Of a stretch of 64,000 nt of DNA, positions 1-8,745 are shown one piece after another. The notes beneath the pieces are model-generated. The model was not told the origin of the DNA. It made no database searches and saw only the letters and a list, made by a program, of their open reading frames with translations. Origin of the DNA: Bacteroidota bacterium (lineage in GTDB: Bacteria > Bacteroidota > Ignavibacteria > Kapaibacteriales > HRBIN21); NCBI GenBank assembly GCA_030550395.1, contig JAUQPL010000003.1:1-64000 (forward strand), in the 5' to 3' direction. A program made the position numbers and the translations under genes. Within the stretch, counting starts at the first letter, position 1; the number at the start of each line of letters is the position of its first letter.

Positions 1-2
1 CT

Positions 3-254
3 GTGGAAATTCAAATGAACCCCCACATTCTCGAGCACACCCGCATCCCGCGCTATGAGCCGTCCAACCCGGTGCATCGGCGTCTGGCGGAGTTATCGCA
101 GGCGGCGCACGAGGCGGCGCGGCGGGGGAATACGGCGGAATTGGCGCGCATCGAGGCCGAGATTGACCGCCAGGCGGCGCAGTTGTGGGGCTTGACCGAG
201 GCCGAACTGCGCGAAATCCAGCGCAGTTTGGCCGAATTGGCCGGGAACCCGTAA
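3..254 (+). CDS. C-terminal fragment of an Eco57I-like DNA methylase/restriction protein (5' end outside window)
   Basis: The reading frame is open from the left edge, so this is the tail of a longer gene. The visible 83 residues contain a run beginning HTRIPRYEPSNPVHRRLAEL, then an amphipathic helix and LWGLTEAELREIQRSL. From memory, this pattern closes large Eco57I-type N6-adenine methylase/restriction fusions; no catalytic motif is visible here, so the family call rests on the tail only. The stop codon lies inside a REP-like palindrome, and a broken transposase follows. It belongs to the accessory patch at the left edge rather than to the core operons beyond base 595. Confidence 0.5.
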   Translation: MEIQMNPHILEHTRIPRYEPSNPVHRRLAELSQAAHEAARRGNTAELARIEAEIDRQAAQLWGLTEAELREIQRSLAELAGNP

Positions 255-278
255 GGGCGGCCCGCCGGGTCGCCCTAC
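251..278. repeat. REP-like GC-rich palindrome
   Basis: Arms GTAAGGGCG (251-259) and CGCCCTAC (271-278) pair with one bulged A, and an inner CCC-gcc-GGG extends the stem. It overlaps the stop of the upstream methylase fragment and sits about 20 bases before a REP-associated transposase remnant. Short GC palindromes of this form accompany such transposases in several phyla. Only one copy was noticed in the window. Confidence 0.5.
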
Positions 279-299
279 AATAATGATCGTCTCCGGGGC

Positions 300-521
300 C
301 CGGCATCGGGTTCCGTCGGTGCCATCGTGGCGCGATACAAATCCATCGTTGCTAAACGGATTAACCAACATCGTGGCACACCTGGCGCGCCCGTCTGGTA
401 AGGCAATTATTACGAACACATCATCCGTGACGAAAAATCCCTCAATCGCATCCGGGAATACATCGCTGCCAATCCCTTGCGCTGGCATCTGGACTGGGAA
501 GACCCCTCAGCGGCTTGGTGA
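300..521 (+). pseudogene. Remnant of a REP-associated tyrosine (Y1/IS200-like) transposase
   Basis: Read in the frame starting at base 300, the sequence gives a GAIVARYKSIVAKRIN segment, then RGTPGAPVW, an in-frame TAA at 399-401, and then NYYEHIIRDEKSLNRIREY followed by IAANPLRWHLDWE, ending at TGA 519-521. These are the C-terminal signatures of REP-associated Y1 transposases (W-x-RNYYEHIIR and REYI-NNP-RW). The N-terminal half with the HUH motif is absent and the remaining part carries a stop where the family has a Q codon. It is therefore a truncated, inactivated copy. The adjacent REP-like palindrome fits the known transposase-REP association. Confidence 0.8.
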
Positions 522-594
522 TGATGAGTTCGAGCATAGGTGATAAGTAGAGCGCTTATTGCTTGGCCTCTTGGAATCGCCTTCCCTAGTTTTT

Positions 595-1464
595 TCATCG
601 GCGCGATGTACTATCGGCGGTGAGGGCCAGCAGGGGATGCCATCGGGCGAGGCTGACCGGGGGAGGGCAGAAAAATTGTAAGGATGTCGTCATAAGAGGA
701 GGCTCCTGCGGGGGTATCAACCGTGCAGAGCCGACCTCGTACCCGCCGGGGCGCAGGATTGTAGAACCACTCAGGACCAAACGCCGTCGGTGTTTACGGT
801 AGAATTGCCCGCTGTAAAGGACCTCTAGGCGTGCTCGTAGGAGTTGCCGCTGTGCGTCATCCCCAGAGTTGAGAAGCCAGTCATGACCTGGTATGAATTC
901 CTCAGGGTCAAGGAAGGCCAGCACACGGGCAGGAGCTTCCTTATGGACCAGTACTGGGGTACCGCGGGGAAGAAGGCGGTAGAGGAAGCGAGCATCTTCT
1001 CGGCTGAGGCGAACGCAGCCGTGTGAGGAAGCCCGATGCCCTAAGTGCCGGTAGTAACTCCATCCCTCCAGAGCGTGGAACCCGATGTTGCCTGAGAATC
1101 CCATCCAGTAGAGCATGGGGATATTGTCAAACTGTCGTGAAATAGCCATCGTTGCCTTTGTCTGGAGGGTGAACAAGCCTGTTGGGGTTTCCATGCCTTT
1201 CGGCACCCAGGGAGCACCGGAGGAGACTTTGAATTGGTAACGCCCTCCATTGCGCTCGTAAAGATACAATCGCTGGCGCTGGAGGTCTAGCTCCAGGTAT
1301 CGCTGGCTCAGCGTATAGATGGTATCCCGGACAGGGAAGAAGCGCAGGAATTCAACCGGGATGAGCCCTGGTGTAGACCGTGTGCGGTGCCTTTCCCGTA
1401 CCTCGCTGCTGGGAAGGGTGGAAAGCATCAAAGTGGCGCAGCCCAGCAGTAAGAAACCCCTCAT
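595..1464 (-). CDS. L,D-transpeptidase (YkuD domain), exported
   Basis: A 289-residue protein with an N-terminal hydrophobic signal (MRGFLLLGCATLMLSTL); the LLGC may be a lipobox, though a weak one. A YkuD domain spans roughly residues 52-175 and has the catalytic signature with H130 (GFHALEGW) and SHGCVR, where H148, C150 and R152 are expected active-site residues. Family members form 3-3 peptidoglycan cross-links or attach proteins to peptidoglycan in the periplasm, via a Cys thioester. About 100 residues follow the domain without a motif I recognise. It is the last gene of the leftward speB-dapD-ABC run and borders the accessory scrap at the window's left edge. Confidence 0.87.
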   Translation of the reverse strand: MRGFLLLGCATLMLSTLPSSEVRERHRTRSTPGLIPVEFLRFFPVRDTIYTLSQRYLELDLQRQRLYLYERNGGRYQFKVSSGAPWVPKGMETPTGLFTLQTKATMAISRQFDNIPMLYWMGFSGNIGFHALEGWSYYRHLGHRASSHGCVRLSREDARFLYRLLPRGTPVLVHKEAPARVLAFLDPEEFIPGHDWLLNSGDDAQRQLLRARLEVLYSGQFYRKHRRRLVLSGSTILRPGGYEVGSARLIPPQEPPLMTTSLQFFCPPPVSLARWHPLLALTADSTSRR

Positions 1465-1560
1465 TATGTTGGAGAAGCAGTTTTACCCGAGGTGGCGCAC
1501 AAAATTACCAAGGGCGTGGATAGGTTTATTGGGCTCCTCTCACAGTTTGCTACGGAATCT

Positions 1561-2832
1561 TTATCCAACCTGTCGCAACCATTGCCATAGCTGCCTTGGT
1601 GTGGGAAGCCCACTGTAGTGGAGCATTCCTACCCGGTAGAGCTTGCCTGCAATCCAGAGGAGAAGGACGGTGAGCGCCAGTGTGCATCCGACGGAGGCGG
1701 CTACTTCCCAGGTATTGATACCCCCGGCGAGCGCGCGGAGTGGCAGAGCTACAGGGGCAGTCAAGGGGAATACTGTAAGGAACAGGCTTGGAAAGCTTTC
1801 AGGAGCTTCCAGCAGGAAGTGGAGTAGGAAGAAGGGGAATGCAAGAGGGAAGATAATGAAAGCTTGGAAGGGTGCTGCTTGTGTGCGGTCAGTGGCGAGG
1901 GCTCCGACACTGGCGAAAATCCCGGCATAGAGCAAGTATCCCATCACGAAGCAGGCCAGAATAAGCAGCAGGGCGTGCCGTGCCGTTTGGAGAGTGGTGT
2001 CCGCTATTGCCTGGAATTCCTTGGCTGATTCCAATAGTCCCAGCTGCAAGATTGCTGTGATGGTGGGAAGTGCAATCAGGGAGCTCAAAACCCCGACGAA
2101 CACTATCCAACACAGCAGCTGGAAGAGCCCAACAGCCCCTAACCCAATGACCTTCCCCCAGAGTAGTTCTATTGGACGGGCTGCCCCGAGAAGGAGTTCG
2201 GCGATGCGGAGTTCCTTTTCCTCCACGATGCTATCTGTTAAAATGCTGCCGTACGATGCCAGCATGCTCAGCAAGAGAGCGGCAACGATAGCGGAAGCGG
2301 CGATACCGAGGGCTGTCTGGGCATGAGATTTCTGCGGGTGGAGCCATTGCATTTCCCACTGGAGCCCATGGAGGAGAAGGGAGGTAGTCACTGAGTCCAA
2401 GCGAGTGGAGAGGGCATAGGAGGAAAGGAGAAAATGCTCTAACTCCTGACGGAGGTGCTTGGACAGTGCCCCTTGGCGTCCCAAGACGGTGACCCTCCTC
2501 TGTTGGAAGCTGGAGTCTGTCACGATGATAAGCCATCGGAGAGTCCCTTGCTGGAGTTCCTTCTGCCAAGCTCGCCATGTTGTGGAGTCGGATGAGAAAC
2601 GGACCCCTTCGGGGAGATGGTTCGGCTGTAAGCGTCCAGTAGCATCATACAACGCGATATCTGTCCGAGAAGAGTCCGAGCTCTGCAGTAGTGGGATCAG
2701 TATGATACCGACCACACCGAAGAAGAGAGGGACGAGCGGGACAAGGAGTGTTGAGAGCCAGAAACCGCGCGTTTGGATGCGACGCCGGAATTCCCAGGCA
2801 GCAACGATCGTACTGCGACTCCACGGGCTCAT
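1561..2832 (-). CDS. ABC-2 type exporter permease (NatB-like)
   Basis: Starting at the ATG that overlaps the ATPase stop (ATGA), the protein has 423 residues. One membrane helix lies near residues 22-46, a large extracytoplasmic domain extends to about residue 175, and several further hydrophobic helices fill the C-terminal half. This is the layout of NatB/YhaP-type ABC-2 permeases, which export Na+ or unidentified substrates. A longer in-frame reading begins inside the ATPase gene, and its extra 47 residues lack membrane-protein character, so I reject it. It pairs with the upstream ATPase; the substrate cannot be read from sequence. Confidence 0.82.
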   Translation of the reverse strand: MSPWSRSTIVAAWEFRRRIQTRGFWLSTLLVPLVPLFFGVVGIILIPLLQSSDSSRTDIALYDATGRLQPNHLPEGVRFSSDSTTWRAWQKELQQGTLRWLIIVTDSSFQQRRVTVLGRQGALSKHLRQELEHFLLSSYALSTRLDSVTTSLLLHGLQWEMQWLHPQKSHAQTALGIAASAIVAALLLSMLASYGSILTDSIVEEKELRIAELLLGAARPIELLWGKVIGLGAVGLFQLLCWIVFVGVLSSLIALPTITAILQLGLLESAKEFQAIADTTLQTARHALLLILACFVMGYLLYAGIFASVGALATDRTQAAPFQAFIIFPLAFPFFLLHFLLEAPESFPSLFLTVFPLTAPVALPLRALAGGINTWEVAASVGCTLALTVLLLWIAGKLYRVGMLHYSGLPTPRQLWQWLRQVG

Positions 2833-3752
2833 GGAGAAGCCGAGTTGGCTTTGACAACATCTATGAAGATCTCCTGCATGCTCGGCTCTTTCCAGACAAA
2901 AGAGCGAAGGGAGACGTGCTGGAGAGCACAGGAGAGAAAGTCTTGTAAGGAGTCTGGGTTGGGATGCGGCCACCGAAGTTCAATGCGGTTTGAGCTCTGG
3001 CTAAGGAGGCGGAGATGAGGGAAATGGGAGAGTACGGGGGTGATGTCGCCGTGGAATTCAATAACGATGGTGTCCTTCCCCCAGCGTTGTTTAATCTCCT
3101 GGACATTTCCTGCCAGGACGATGGTGCCTTGATGGATCAGCAAGACCTCGTCACAAATCTGTTCAACTTGCTCCATTCGGTGTGTAGAAAGCACAATTGT
3201 ACAACCGTCGGCGCGCAGTTCTTGGAGTAGTGTGCTGAGCTCGTCGGCGTTGATAGGATCTAGGCCGCTGGTTGGCTCGTCCAGTAAGAGGAGGCGCGGT
3301 CGGTGAAGCAGTGTTGCGGCCAGCTGTACCTTCTGTTGCATGCCTTTGGAGAGTTCGTCCACTCGCCGATGATACCATTGGGCGGCTCCCATGCGCTGCA
3401 ACCAGAAGTAAATAGCGTTGCGCGCTTCGGCGGTGGACATACCGCGTAGACGGGCAAAGTAGAAAAGCTGATCTCCGACCCGATTGCGCCGGTAAAGCCC
3501 GCGCTCTTCGGGCAGATACCCAATCCACTGTTGGTGTTTCCGTTGGAAGGGCTCTCCGGCGAAGAGGAGTTCTCCTGTAGTCGGTGGGAGGATGCCCGCC
3601 AAGATGCGCAGAAGAGTGCTTTTCCCCGCGCCGTTTGGTCCCAGCAGTCCTACGATCGTTCCTGGTGTGAGCGTGAAGGAACAATGGCGCAGGGCGACAG
3701 TCTGTCCATACTGCTTGGAGAGCTGATGGGCTTCTACAATCGGCTCCTCCAT
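2829..3752 (-). CDS. ABC transporter ATP-binding protein (NatA-like)
   Basis: A 307-residue ABC ATPase: Walker A GPNGAGKST at residues 38-46, signature ELSKGMQQ near 133-140 (the SKGMQ variant usual in the NatA/ABC-2 branch), and Walker B LLLLDEPTSGLDP starting near 154. A C-terminal extension of about 90 residues follows the nucleotide-binding fold, as in other NatA-like proteins. It powers the permease encoded next to it, with which it is translationally coupled (ATGA). It lies 18 bases after dapD, so it is probably in the speB-dapD operon. Substrate unknown. Confidence 0.9.
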   Translation of the reverse strand: MEEPIVEAHQLSKQYGQTVALRHCSFTLTPGTIVGLLGPNGAGKSTLLRILAGILPPTTGELLFAGEPFQRKHQQWIGYLPEERGLYRRNRVGDQLFYFARLRGMSTAEARNAIYFWLQRMGAAQWYHRRVDELSKGMQQKVQLAATLLHRPRLLLLDEPTSGLDPINADELSTLLQELRADGCTIVLSTHRMEQVEQICDEVLLIHQGTIVLAGNVQEIKQRWGKDTIVIEFHGDITPVLSHFPHLRLLSQSSNRIELRWPHPNPDSLQDFLSCALQHVSLRSFVWKEPSMQEIFIDVVKANSASP

Positions 3753-3770
3753 GGGGATGGCATTGCGGTT

Positions 3771-4628
3771 TTATAACATGGCACGGAGAGCGGTTTCCAA
3801 AGCAGTCCGGGCGTCGGTTTGGGGAGTGCGGTACTTGACGATGACCGGCGTTGCGATGCCAAGCCCATGAGTACGGGCAAAGGGAGAGTCTATTTGTCGG
3901 CAACCGGGGATCACGACAGCGGCCTCAGGAATCTCCACGGGCTCATCGGGTGTTCCAGTAAGAATACGCTCATGGACAAGGTCATAGACGGGCGTTGTTG
4001 CCGTAAGTTGGACGCCGGCGGCTATGACTGCCCGGCGGCGGATGAGTACTCCTTCAAAGAGTCCGCAGTTTGCGCCGATGAAAGCTTCATCCTCTACGAT
4101 AACCGGGCGTGCTTGCGGTGGTTCTAAGACGCCCCCGATCTGAGCTCCGGCGCTCAAGTGCACTCGTTTACCGATTTGGGCGCAGCTTCCAATGAGGACG
4201 TGGGAGTCTACCATTGTCCCTTCGTCTACGTAAGCTCCCACGTTGATGTACATTGGGGGCATGCAGACGACGCCGGGGGCAATGTAGGCTCCACTGCGCA
4301 CGGCGGAACCTCCCGGCACCAGGCGCACGCGTTCATCGGGTGAGAACCAGCGTAAAGATAAGGTGTCCACATCCGTAAAGCGCCATGCTCCGATGCGGTA
4401 CGGACGGAGGCGTCCGAGAAGGAAACAGAGAAGAATGCCCTGCTTAATCCACGGATGGGTCTGCCATGAACCGTCGGGACAAGGTTCGGCGGCTCGGAGA
4501 CGCCCGACCGAGAGTTCGTGGAGCAGATGACTCAAGGTGGGAAGCGCCTCCTCCCGCCGAGCGCGGAGTTCGTCCGGTGGAAGGCTGCTCCAGTGGAGGA
4601 TTTGGGCACGCAGGGATTCTAGGCTCAT
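3771..4628 (-). CDS. dapD: 2,3,4,5-tetrahydropyridine-2,6-dicarboxylate N-succinyltransferase
   Basis: A 285-residue protein starting at the ATG that overlaps the speB stop (ATGA). The N-terminal helical part is followed by hexapeptide repeats from about residue 110 to 250 (MYINVGAYVDEGTMVDSHVL, GSCAQIGKRVHLSAG), giving a left-handed beta-helix as in DapD trimers. DapD transfers succinyl from succinyl-CoA in the succinylase branch of lysine and diaminopimelate synthesis, which feeds peptidoglycan. GGVLEPPQARPVIVED and ATTPVYDL are typical of DapD rather than other acyltransferases. Placement between a ureohydrolase and an ABC exporter says little about its role. Confidence 0.93.
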   Translation of the reverse strand: MSLESLRAQILHWSSLPPDELRARREEALPTLSHLLHELSVGRLRAAEPCPDGSWQTHPWIKQGILLCFLLGRLRPYRIGAWRFTDVDTLSLRWFSPDERVRLVPGGSAVRSGAYIAPGVVCMPPMYINVGAYVDEGTMVDSHVLIGSCAQIGKRVHLSAGAQIGGVLEPPQARPVIVEDEAFIGANCGLFEGVLIRRRAVIAAGVQLTATTPVYDLVHERILTGTPDEPVEIPEAAVVIPGCRQIDSPFARTHGLGIATPVIVKYRTPQTDARTALETALRAML

Positions 4629-5533
4629 AGAGAACTCCACGCAAGGGTGAGGGTCTTGTATATCAGACGCGCAACCGTTAGGGCTGCGTGATGGAGGCCG
4701 GGAATTGGGGCAAACTCGACGACATCGAATCCAATGATGCGGCGTCCGCTCTGCCGGATCCGACGGAGCAGGTGGATGACTTCGTGATACCAGAGCCCAT
4801 CAGGCTCGGGGGTCCCTGTTGCCGGCATTTGGGAAGGATCCAGCACGTCAACGTCTAAGGTTATGTAAACGTCCTCACTCAAGCTGTCCACGACCGCATC
4901 GTACCAGCTTGATGTTCTTGGCGACTCACGTCGGATAGCCGAGGCAAAGAAGGTCCGCAAGTTCGCTCGGCGGATGTACTCCATTTCCTCCCGGCACAGA
5001 GCGCGAATGCCTACCTGGACGACTCGTTCAGCCGGGAAGAAGTCCAGAATGCGCGCCATTGCACAAGCGTGGGAGTAGGGAGAACCTTCGTACTGGGAGC
5101 GGAGGTCAGCGTGGGCATCCAGTTGCAAGAGGCTCATTTGGGGAAAGTGGCGGAAATGGGCCCGGATGGGAGCTATGGCGATAGTATGCTCGCCGCCAAT
5201 GGTTACAACGTATTTTCCCTGTTGGAGCAGGTGTTCCACCACTACTTCAACCTTGGCAATGGCAGCCTCATCGTATGCCCCATTGAGAGCAATGGGGGCA
5301 ACCGTTGCGATGCCCAGCTCATAGCAGAGCTCTCGGTCGAATTCCTCGTCGTACGGTTCCACGTGAGCGCTGGCAGCTAAGATGGCGTCGGGGCCGTAGC
5401 GGGTCCCTTTCCCAAAGCTAGTGCGGTACTCATACGGTGCCGGTACGAGGGCGATGTGGGAATGCGGGAGCGAGGAATACTCAGGCTCCAAGTCCAGGAA
5501 GTTCTCTTGCGGTCCAAGCAGACGAAGTTCCAT
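4625..5533 (-). CDS. speB: Ureohydrolase, agmatinase-like
   Basis: A 302-residue arginase/agmatinase-family enzyme counted from the ATG at 5533; a GTG four codons earlier is also possible. The dimanganese ligands are visible in GGEHT (113-117), DAHAD (139-143) and LDVDVLDP (226-233), and SPYSHA supplies substrate-pocket residues. Agmatinases hydrolyse agmatine to putrescine and urea; arginase, formiminoglutamase and guanidinobutyrase share the fold, so substrate is an inference. It is first in a leftward run with dapD. The 200-base gap to divergent fliP should hold both promoters, but I find no convincing one there. Confidence 0.82.
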   Translation of the reverse strand: MELRLLGPQENFLDLEPEYSSLPHSHIALVPAPYEYRTSFGKGTRYGPDAILAASAHVEPYDEEFDRELCYELGIATVAPIALNGAYDEAAIAKVEVVVEHLLQQGKYVVTIGGEHTIAIAPIRAHFRHFPQMSLLQLDAHADLRSQYEGSPYSHACAMARILDFFPAERVVQVGIRALCREEMEYIRRANLRTFFASAIRRESPRTSSWYDAVVDSLSEDVYITLDVDVLDPSQMPATGTPEPDGLWYHEVIHLLRRIRQSGRRIIGFDVVEFAPIPGLHHAALTVARLIYKTLTLAWSSL

Positions 5534-5736
5534 CCTGGTGCTCACCCAGCAGCGACCGTAGCCGATGCCTGAAGACGAGCAAAAAGAACCAAACGGTGTG
5601 GGATATTGCCAGATTCCCACCGTGGGTTGTGCCATTGAGGCGGGTTGGAGCGGGGGAGGTGAGGATATGGAACTTGTGAAAAATCAACGATTTCTAAGAG
5701 CTGCTATCGGTCTGGCATAGGGATTGGAGAGCCGTT

Positions 5737-6531
5737 GTGCAGCTTACTGTGATGTGGAGGACGATGGAGACACGAAGCTACCTATTTGTGGTAGTGCTGC
5801 TGCTATTGGGTCTGAGCACAGATGTATGGGCGCAGCAGGCTCCGGTGCCGCCCCTCCCGAAGGTAAGCGTTGGCATAGAGGCGGCGCAATCTCCGCAGGA
5901 TTTCTCACTAACGCTCCAACTGCTCATCCTTCTGACCGTGCTGAGTCTGGCTCCCTCTATTTTGGTGATGATGACCTGCTTTACCCGTATTGTCGTTGTC
6001 TTTTTCTTTCTGAAGCAGGCCTTAGGAACCCAGATGCAGCCCCCGAGTCAGCTGTTGACTGGATTGGCGTTGTTCCTTACCTTCTTTGTCATGCAACCGG
6101 TGCTCAACGAGGCGAACGAGAAGGGACTTCAGCCGTACTTGCGACAGGAGATTACGCAGGCACAAGCGGTGGAGAACATGATGAAGCCCTTCCGTGAATT
6201 CATGCTCAAGCGCGTGCGGCAGGAGGATCTGGGACTGTTTATTCGCCTCAGTGGGGGACAGCGTCCGAAAACGCCAGCAGATGTGAGCACGTGGGCACTC
6301 ATCCCGGCATTTGCTCTGAGTGAGCTCCGAATGGCCTTTCAGATTGGCTTTCTCCTTTTCTTGCCCTTTTTGGTTATTGACCTCATCATTGCAAGCATCC
6401 TATTGTCGCTGGGAATTTTCCTGCTCCCCCCGCAATTGGTTTCGCTCCCAGCAAAAATCCTGCTTTTCGTGCTGGTAGATGGTTGGAACTTGCTCGTTGG
6501 GTCACTTCTTCAAGGGATTGTCTCACCGTGA
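5737..6531 (+). CDS. fliP: Flagellar export apparatus protein FliP
   Basis: A 264-residue membrane protein. An N-terminal signal-like helix (YLFVVVLLLLGLSTDVWAQ) precedes the core helices; LAPSILVMMTCFTRIVVVFFFLKQALGTQ and DLIIASILLSLGIFLLPP are FliP family blocks. FliP forms the export gate core with FliQ and FliR in the flagellar basal body. I prefer the GTG at 5737 because GGAGAG stands about 5 bases upstream; ATGs at 5752 and 5764 are alternatives. It heads the cluster fliP-fliQ-fliR-flhB-flhA. FliO and the switch genes are absent here. Confidence 0.95.
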   Translation: MQLTVMWRTMETRSYLFVVVLLLLGLSTDVWAQQAPVPPLPKVSVGIEAAQSPQDFSLTLQLLILLTVLSLAPSILVMMTCFTRIVVVFFFLKQALGTQMQPPSQLLTGLALFLTFFVMQPVLNEANEKGLQPYLRQEITQAQAVENMMKPFREFMLKRVRQEDLGLFIRLSGGQRPKTPADVSTWALIPAFALSELRMAFQIGFLLFLPFLVIDLIIASILLSLGIFLLPPQLVSLPAKILLFVLVDGWNLLVGSLLQGIVSP

Positions 6532-6543
6532 AAGCGGGTAGCG

Positions 6544-6810
6544 ATGAACGAAGAGATGGTGGTCTACTTGGTGCGCGAAGCCTTTTTTCATGTTCTACTC
6601 ATTGCTGGACCACTCCTAGTCTTAGCGTTGATTGTGGGCTTGGTTATCGCAATTCTGCAAGCAGCGACGACTGTTTCTGAGCAGACCTTGACATTTGTAC
6701 CGAAGCTGGTAGCCTTGATGATTGTGGGAGTCCTGCTGCTTCCCTTTATGCTTGGGATGCTTAAGCGCTATTGTCTTGGGTTGTTCCAGCTTATCCCGAG
6801 GTTGCGGTGA
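6544..6810 (+). CDS. fliQ: Flagellar export apparatus protein FliQ
   Basis: An 88-residue, two-helix membrane protein. AATTVSEQTLTFVPKL is the conserved FliQ loop between the helices. Length and gene order (directly after fliP, stop adjacent to the fliR start) match the family. FliQ packs around the FliP/FliR helical assembly of the export gate. Confidence 0.95.
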   Translation: MNEEMVVYLVREAFFHVLLIAGPLLVLALIVGLVIAILQAATTVSEQTLTFVPKLVALMIVGVLLLPFMLGMLKRYCLGLFQLIPRLR

Positions 6811-7605
6811 ATGAATGCGCTTGATGCGGCGGCCCTCCAGAATATGTTCCAGCAGGTGCTTTTGGGAGGGCTGCTCTTTGTGCGGGTCCTTGGGCTGTTG
6901 TTGATGGCACCGGTGCTCGGCTTTACCGGAATTCCACCGATTTTCAAGGTTTCGTTTGCCGCCATGATTGCAATCGCTTTGCTTCCGACCGTGCCTCCCC
7001 AGCCCCCTTTGGAGCTCCATCCTTTTGCGCTTGCTCCCTTAGTTCTGAAGGAGTCCTTCGTAGGGCTCTTTATCGGCTTTGTTGCCTCAAGTGTGCTCTA
7101 TGCTGCGCGATTTGCCGGTGGGCTGATTGACGTAAACACAGGATTCCAAACAGCCTTGTTCTTTGAGCCAAACTTGGGCGGCTTTCCGACACTTGTGGGG
7201 GAGTTCTTTGCCTTTGCGACGATGATGCTGTTTTTCGGGCTGGATGGGCCACGGGTGCTCCTGACAGCTTTTGCGGAAAGTGTGCAATTAATTCCCCTTA
7301 CGTCCCCTTTACTCCCCCTGGAATCAGAGGTACCGTTGGTCGCCTGGGTTGGTGGGGTGACAACGCTTGCTTTCAGTATCGCTGCACCGGTGTTGGCGGC
7401 GCAGTTCCTCGCCATATGGGCGCTTGCGTTGCTAGCGCGGACAGCTCCGCAGATGAACATCTTCATGCTGAGCTTTTCTGTCAAGGTTATCGTGGGTCTT
7501 GGAATGCTAGTGGTGGGTACGCCGTTGATGGTCATATTGGTGCGCGCGGCTTTACACAAGCTGACAGCAGAGACGCTCCTTTTGATTCGGAGCCTTGTGC
7601 CGTAG
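6811..7605 (+). CDS. fliR: Flagellar export apparatus protein FliR
   Basis: A 264-residue polytopic membrane protein starting immediately after the fliQ stop. It contains LKESFVGLFIGFVASSVLYA, DVNTGFQTALFF and the C-terminal APQMNIFMLSFSVKVIVGL block typical of FliR. It completes the FliP5-Q4-R1 gate. The alternative reading as a virulence-type secretion SctT is less likely given the flhB-flhA continuation and lack of other injectisome genes. Confidence 0.94.
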   Translation: MNALDAAALQNMFQQVLLGGLLFVRVLGLLLMAPVLGFTGIPPIFKVSFAAMIAIALLPTVPPQPPLELHPFALAPLVLKESFVGLFIGFVASSVLYAARFAGGLIDVNTGFQTALFFEPNLGGFPTLVGEFFAFATMMLFFGLDGPRVLLTAFAESVQLIPLTSPLLPLESEVPLVAWVGGVTTLAFSIAAPVLAAQFLAIWALALLARTAPQMNIFMLSFSVKVIVGLGMLVVGTPLMVILVRAALHKLTAETLLLIRSLVP

Positions 7606-7632
7606 TCAGTAGCCACTGGCGACAGGGATACC

Positions 7633-8745
7633 ATGGCGGAGACGCCGGAAGGACAACAACGGACGGAGCCGCCGACGCCGAAACGCTTGGAGGAAGCGCG
7701 TTTGCGCGGACAGGTGGCGAAGAGTGCCGATTTTACTGCAGCTGCTGCCTTAGTTGGCGCAGCGGTGTTATTGGCAGCTCTCTCACTGCCCATAGCTCGG
7801 TCTCTGGCGCGGCTGTTAGAAGGCTATCTGCGCTGGGGGACAACAGTGCAGCTTAACGAGGAGAGTGTGTGGGGGCTTGCCTGGGATTTCCTCTACCGCC
7901 TCCTTCTTTTGATTCTGCCTCCTCTGGCTTTGTTGCTCCTCTTGGGAGTAGGGGCGGAAGTTGGACAGGTGGGGCTGCGTTGGGCAGCGAAGAAGTTCCC
8001 ACAAGGACTGCCATTGCAGACGGTTTTTAACCCATTTGTCGGATTGCGGCGGATTTTTCTGTCTGGTCGCTCGGCAGTGGAGCTTGCCAAGAGTCTCCTC
8101 AAGATTGTTCTGCTGACGGGGGTTGCTGTCCATGTGCTCTGGAGTCGAGTGGAAGAGCTTGCGCAGCTGGGCGTTATCCCAATCCGGCAGGTGGCGCCAC
8201 TTCTCCGAGAGATTGCACTGGAGCTAACGGTTAAGGTGGCTGTCGTTTTCCTCGGGCTGGCGCTGGCGGATTTGTTTTACCAGCGGTATCGCTATCGTGA
8301 AGATTTGCGCATGACTCGGCAGGAGGTGCGCGACGAGCTCAAGCAGACGGAGGGGGATCCACAGCTGAAGTCACGGTTGCGGAGCCTGCTGCAGCAGCGT
8401 TTGCGCCGGTGGATGCTGCAGCGGGTCCGGCAGGCGGATGTAGTTGTGACCAATCCTACCCATGTAGCGGTTGCACTGCAGTACACGCCGGGAGCTATGC
8501 GGGCACCGGTGGTCGTTGCCAAGGGTGCAGACCGAATCGCCGAGCAGATTCGGCATATTGCCTGTCAGGCACATGTCCCGATTGTGGAAAACCCTCCGTT
8601 GGCGTGGAGCCTGTACCGGAGTGTGGAGGTTGATCAGGAAATCCCTGAGCGGCTGTTTGCAGCGGTAGCGGAAGTGTTAGCGTATGTCTACCATGTCTAT
8701 AACCGCGCTAAGGCACAACGAGTTCTCCAGGGTCGCCAATGGTAG
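7633..8745 (+). CDS. flhB: Flagellar export switch protein FlhB
   Basis: A 370-residue protein: the N-terminus (EGQQRTEPPTPKRLEEARLRGQVAKS) is the FlhB family opening, four membrane helices follow to about residue 215, then a cytoplasmic domain. The autocleavage site NPTH is at residues 274-277. Cleavage between N and P switches substrate specificity from rod/hook to filament proteins. Its stop overlaps the flhA start (ATGGTAG), so the two are probably translationally coupled. Confidence 0.96.
   Translation: MAETPEGQQRTEPPTPKRLEEARLRGQVAKSADFTAAAALVGAAVLLAALSLPIARSLARLLEGYLRWGTTVQLNEESVWGLAWDFLYRLLLLILPPLALLLLLGVGAEVGQVGLRWAAKKFPQGLPLQTVFNPFVGLRRIFLSGRSAVELAKSLLKIVLLTGVAVHVLWSRVEELAQLGVIPIRQVAPLLREIALELTVKVAVVFLGLALADLFYQRYRYREDLRMTRQEVRDELKQTEGDPQLKSRLRSLLQQRLRRWMLQRVRQADVVVTNPTHVAVALQYTPGAMRAPVVVAKGADRIAEQIRHIACQAHVPIVENPPLAWSLYRSVEVDQEIPERLFAAVAEVLAYVYHVYNRAKAQRVLQGRQW

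Noticed and set aside
3163-3903. Long antisense reading frame over the NatA-like and dapD genes
   Set aside because: Composition is Arg/Pro/His-rich as expected for an opposite-strand shadow, with no family resemblance; the opposite frame has ABC ATPase motifs.
5352-5372. parS-like GTTCCACGTGAG inside speB
   Set aside because: Only the core matches the parS consensus; the right arm fails and it is in coding sequence.
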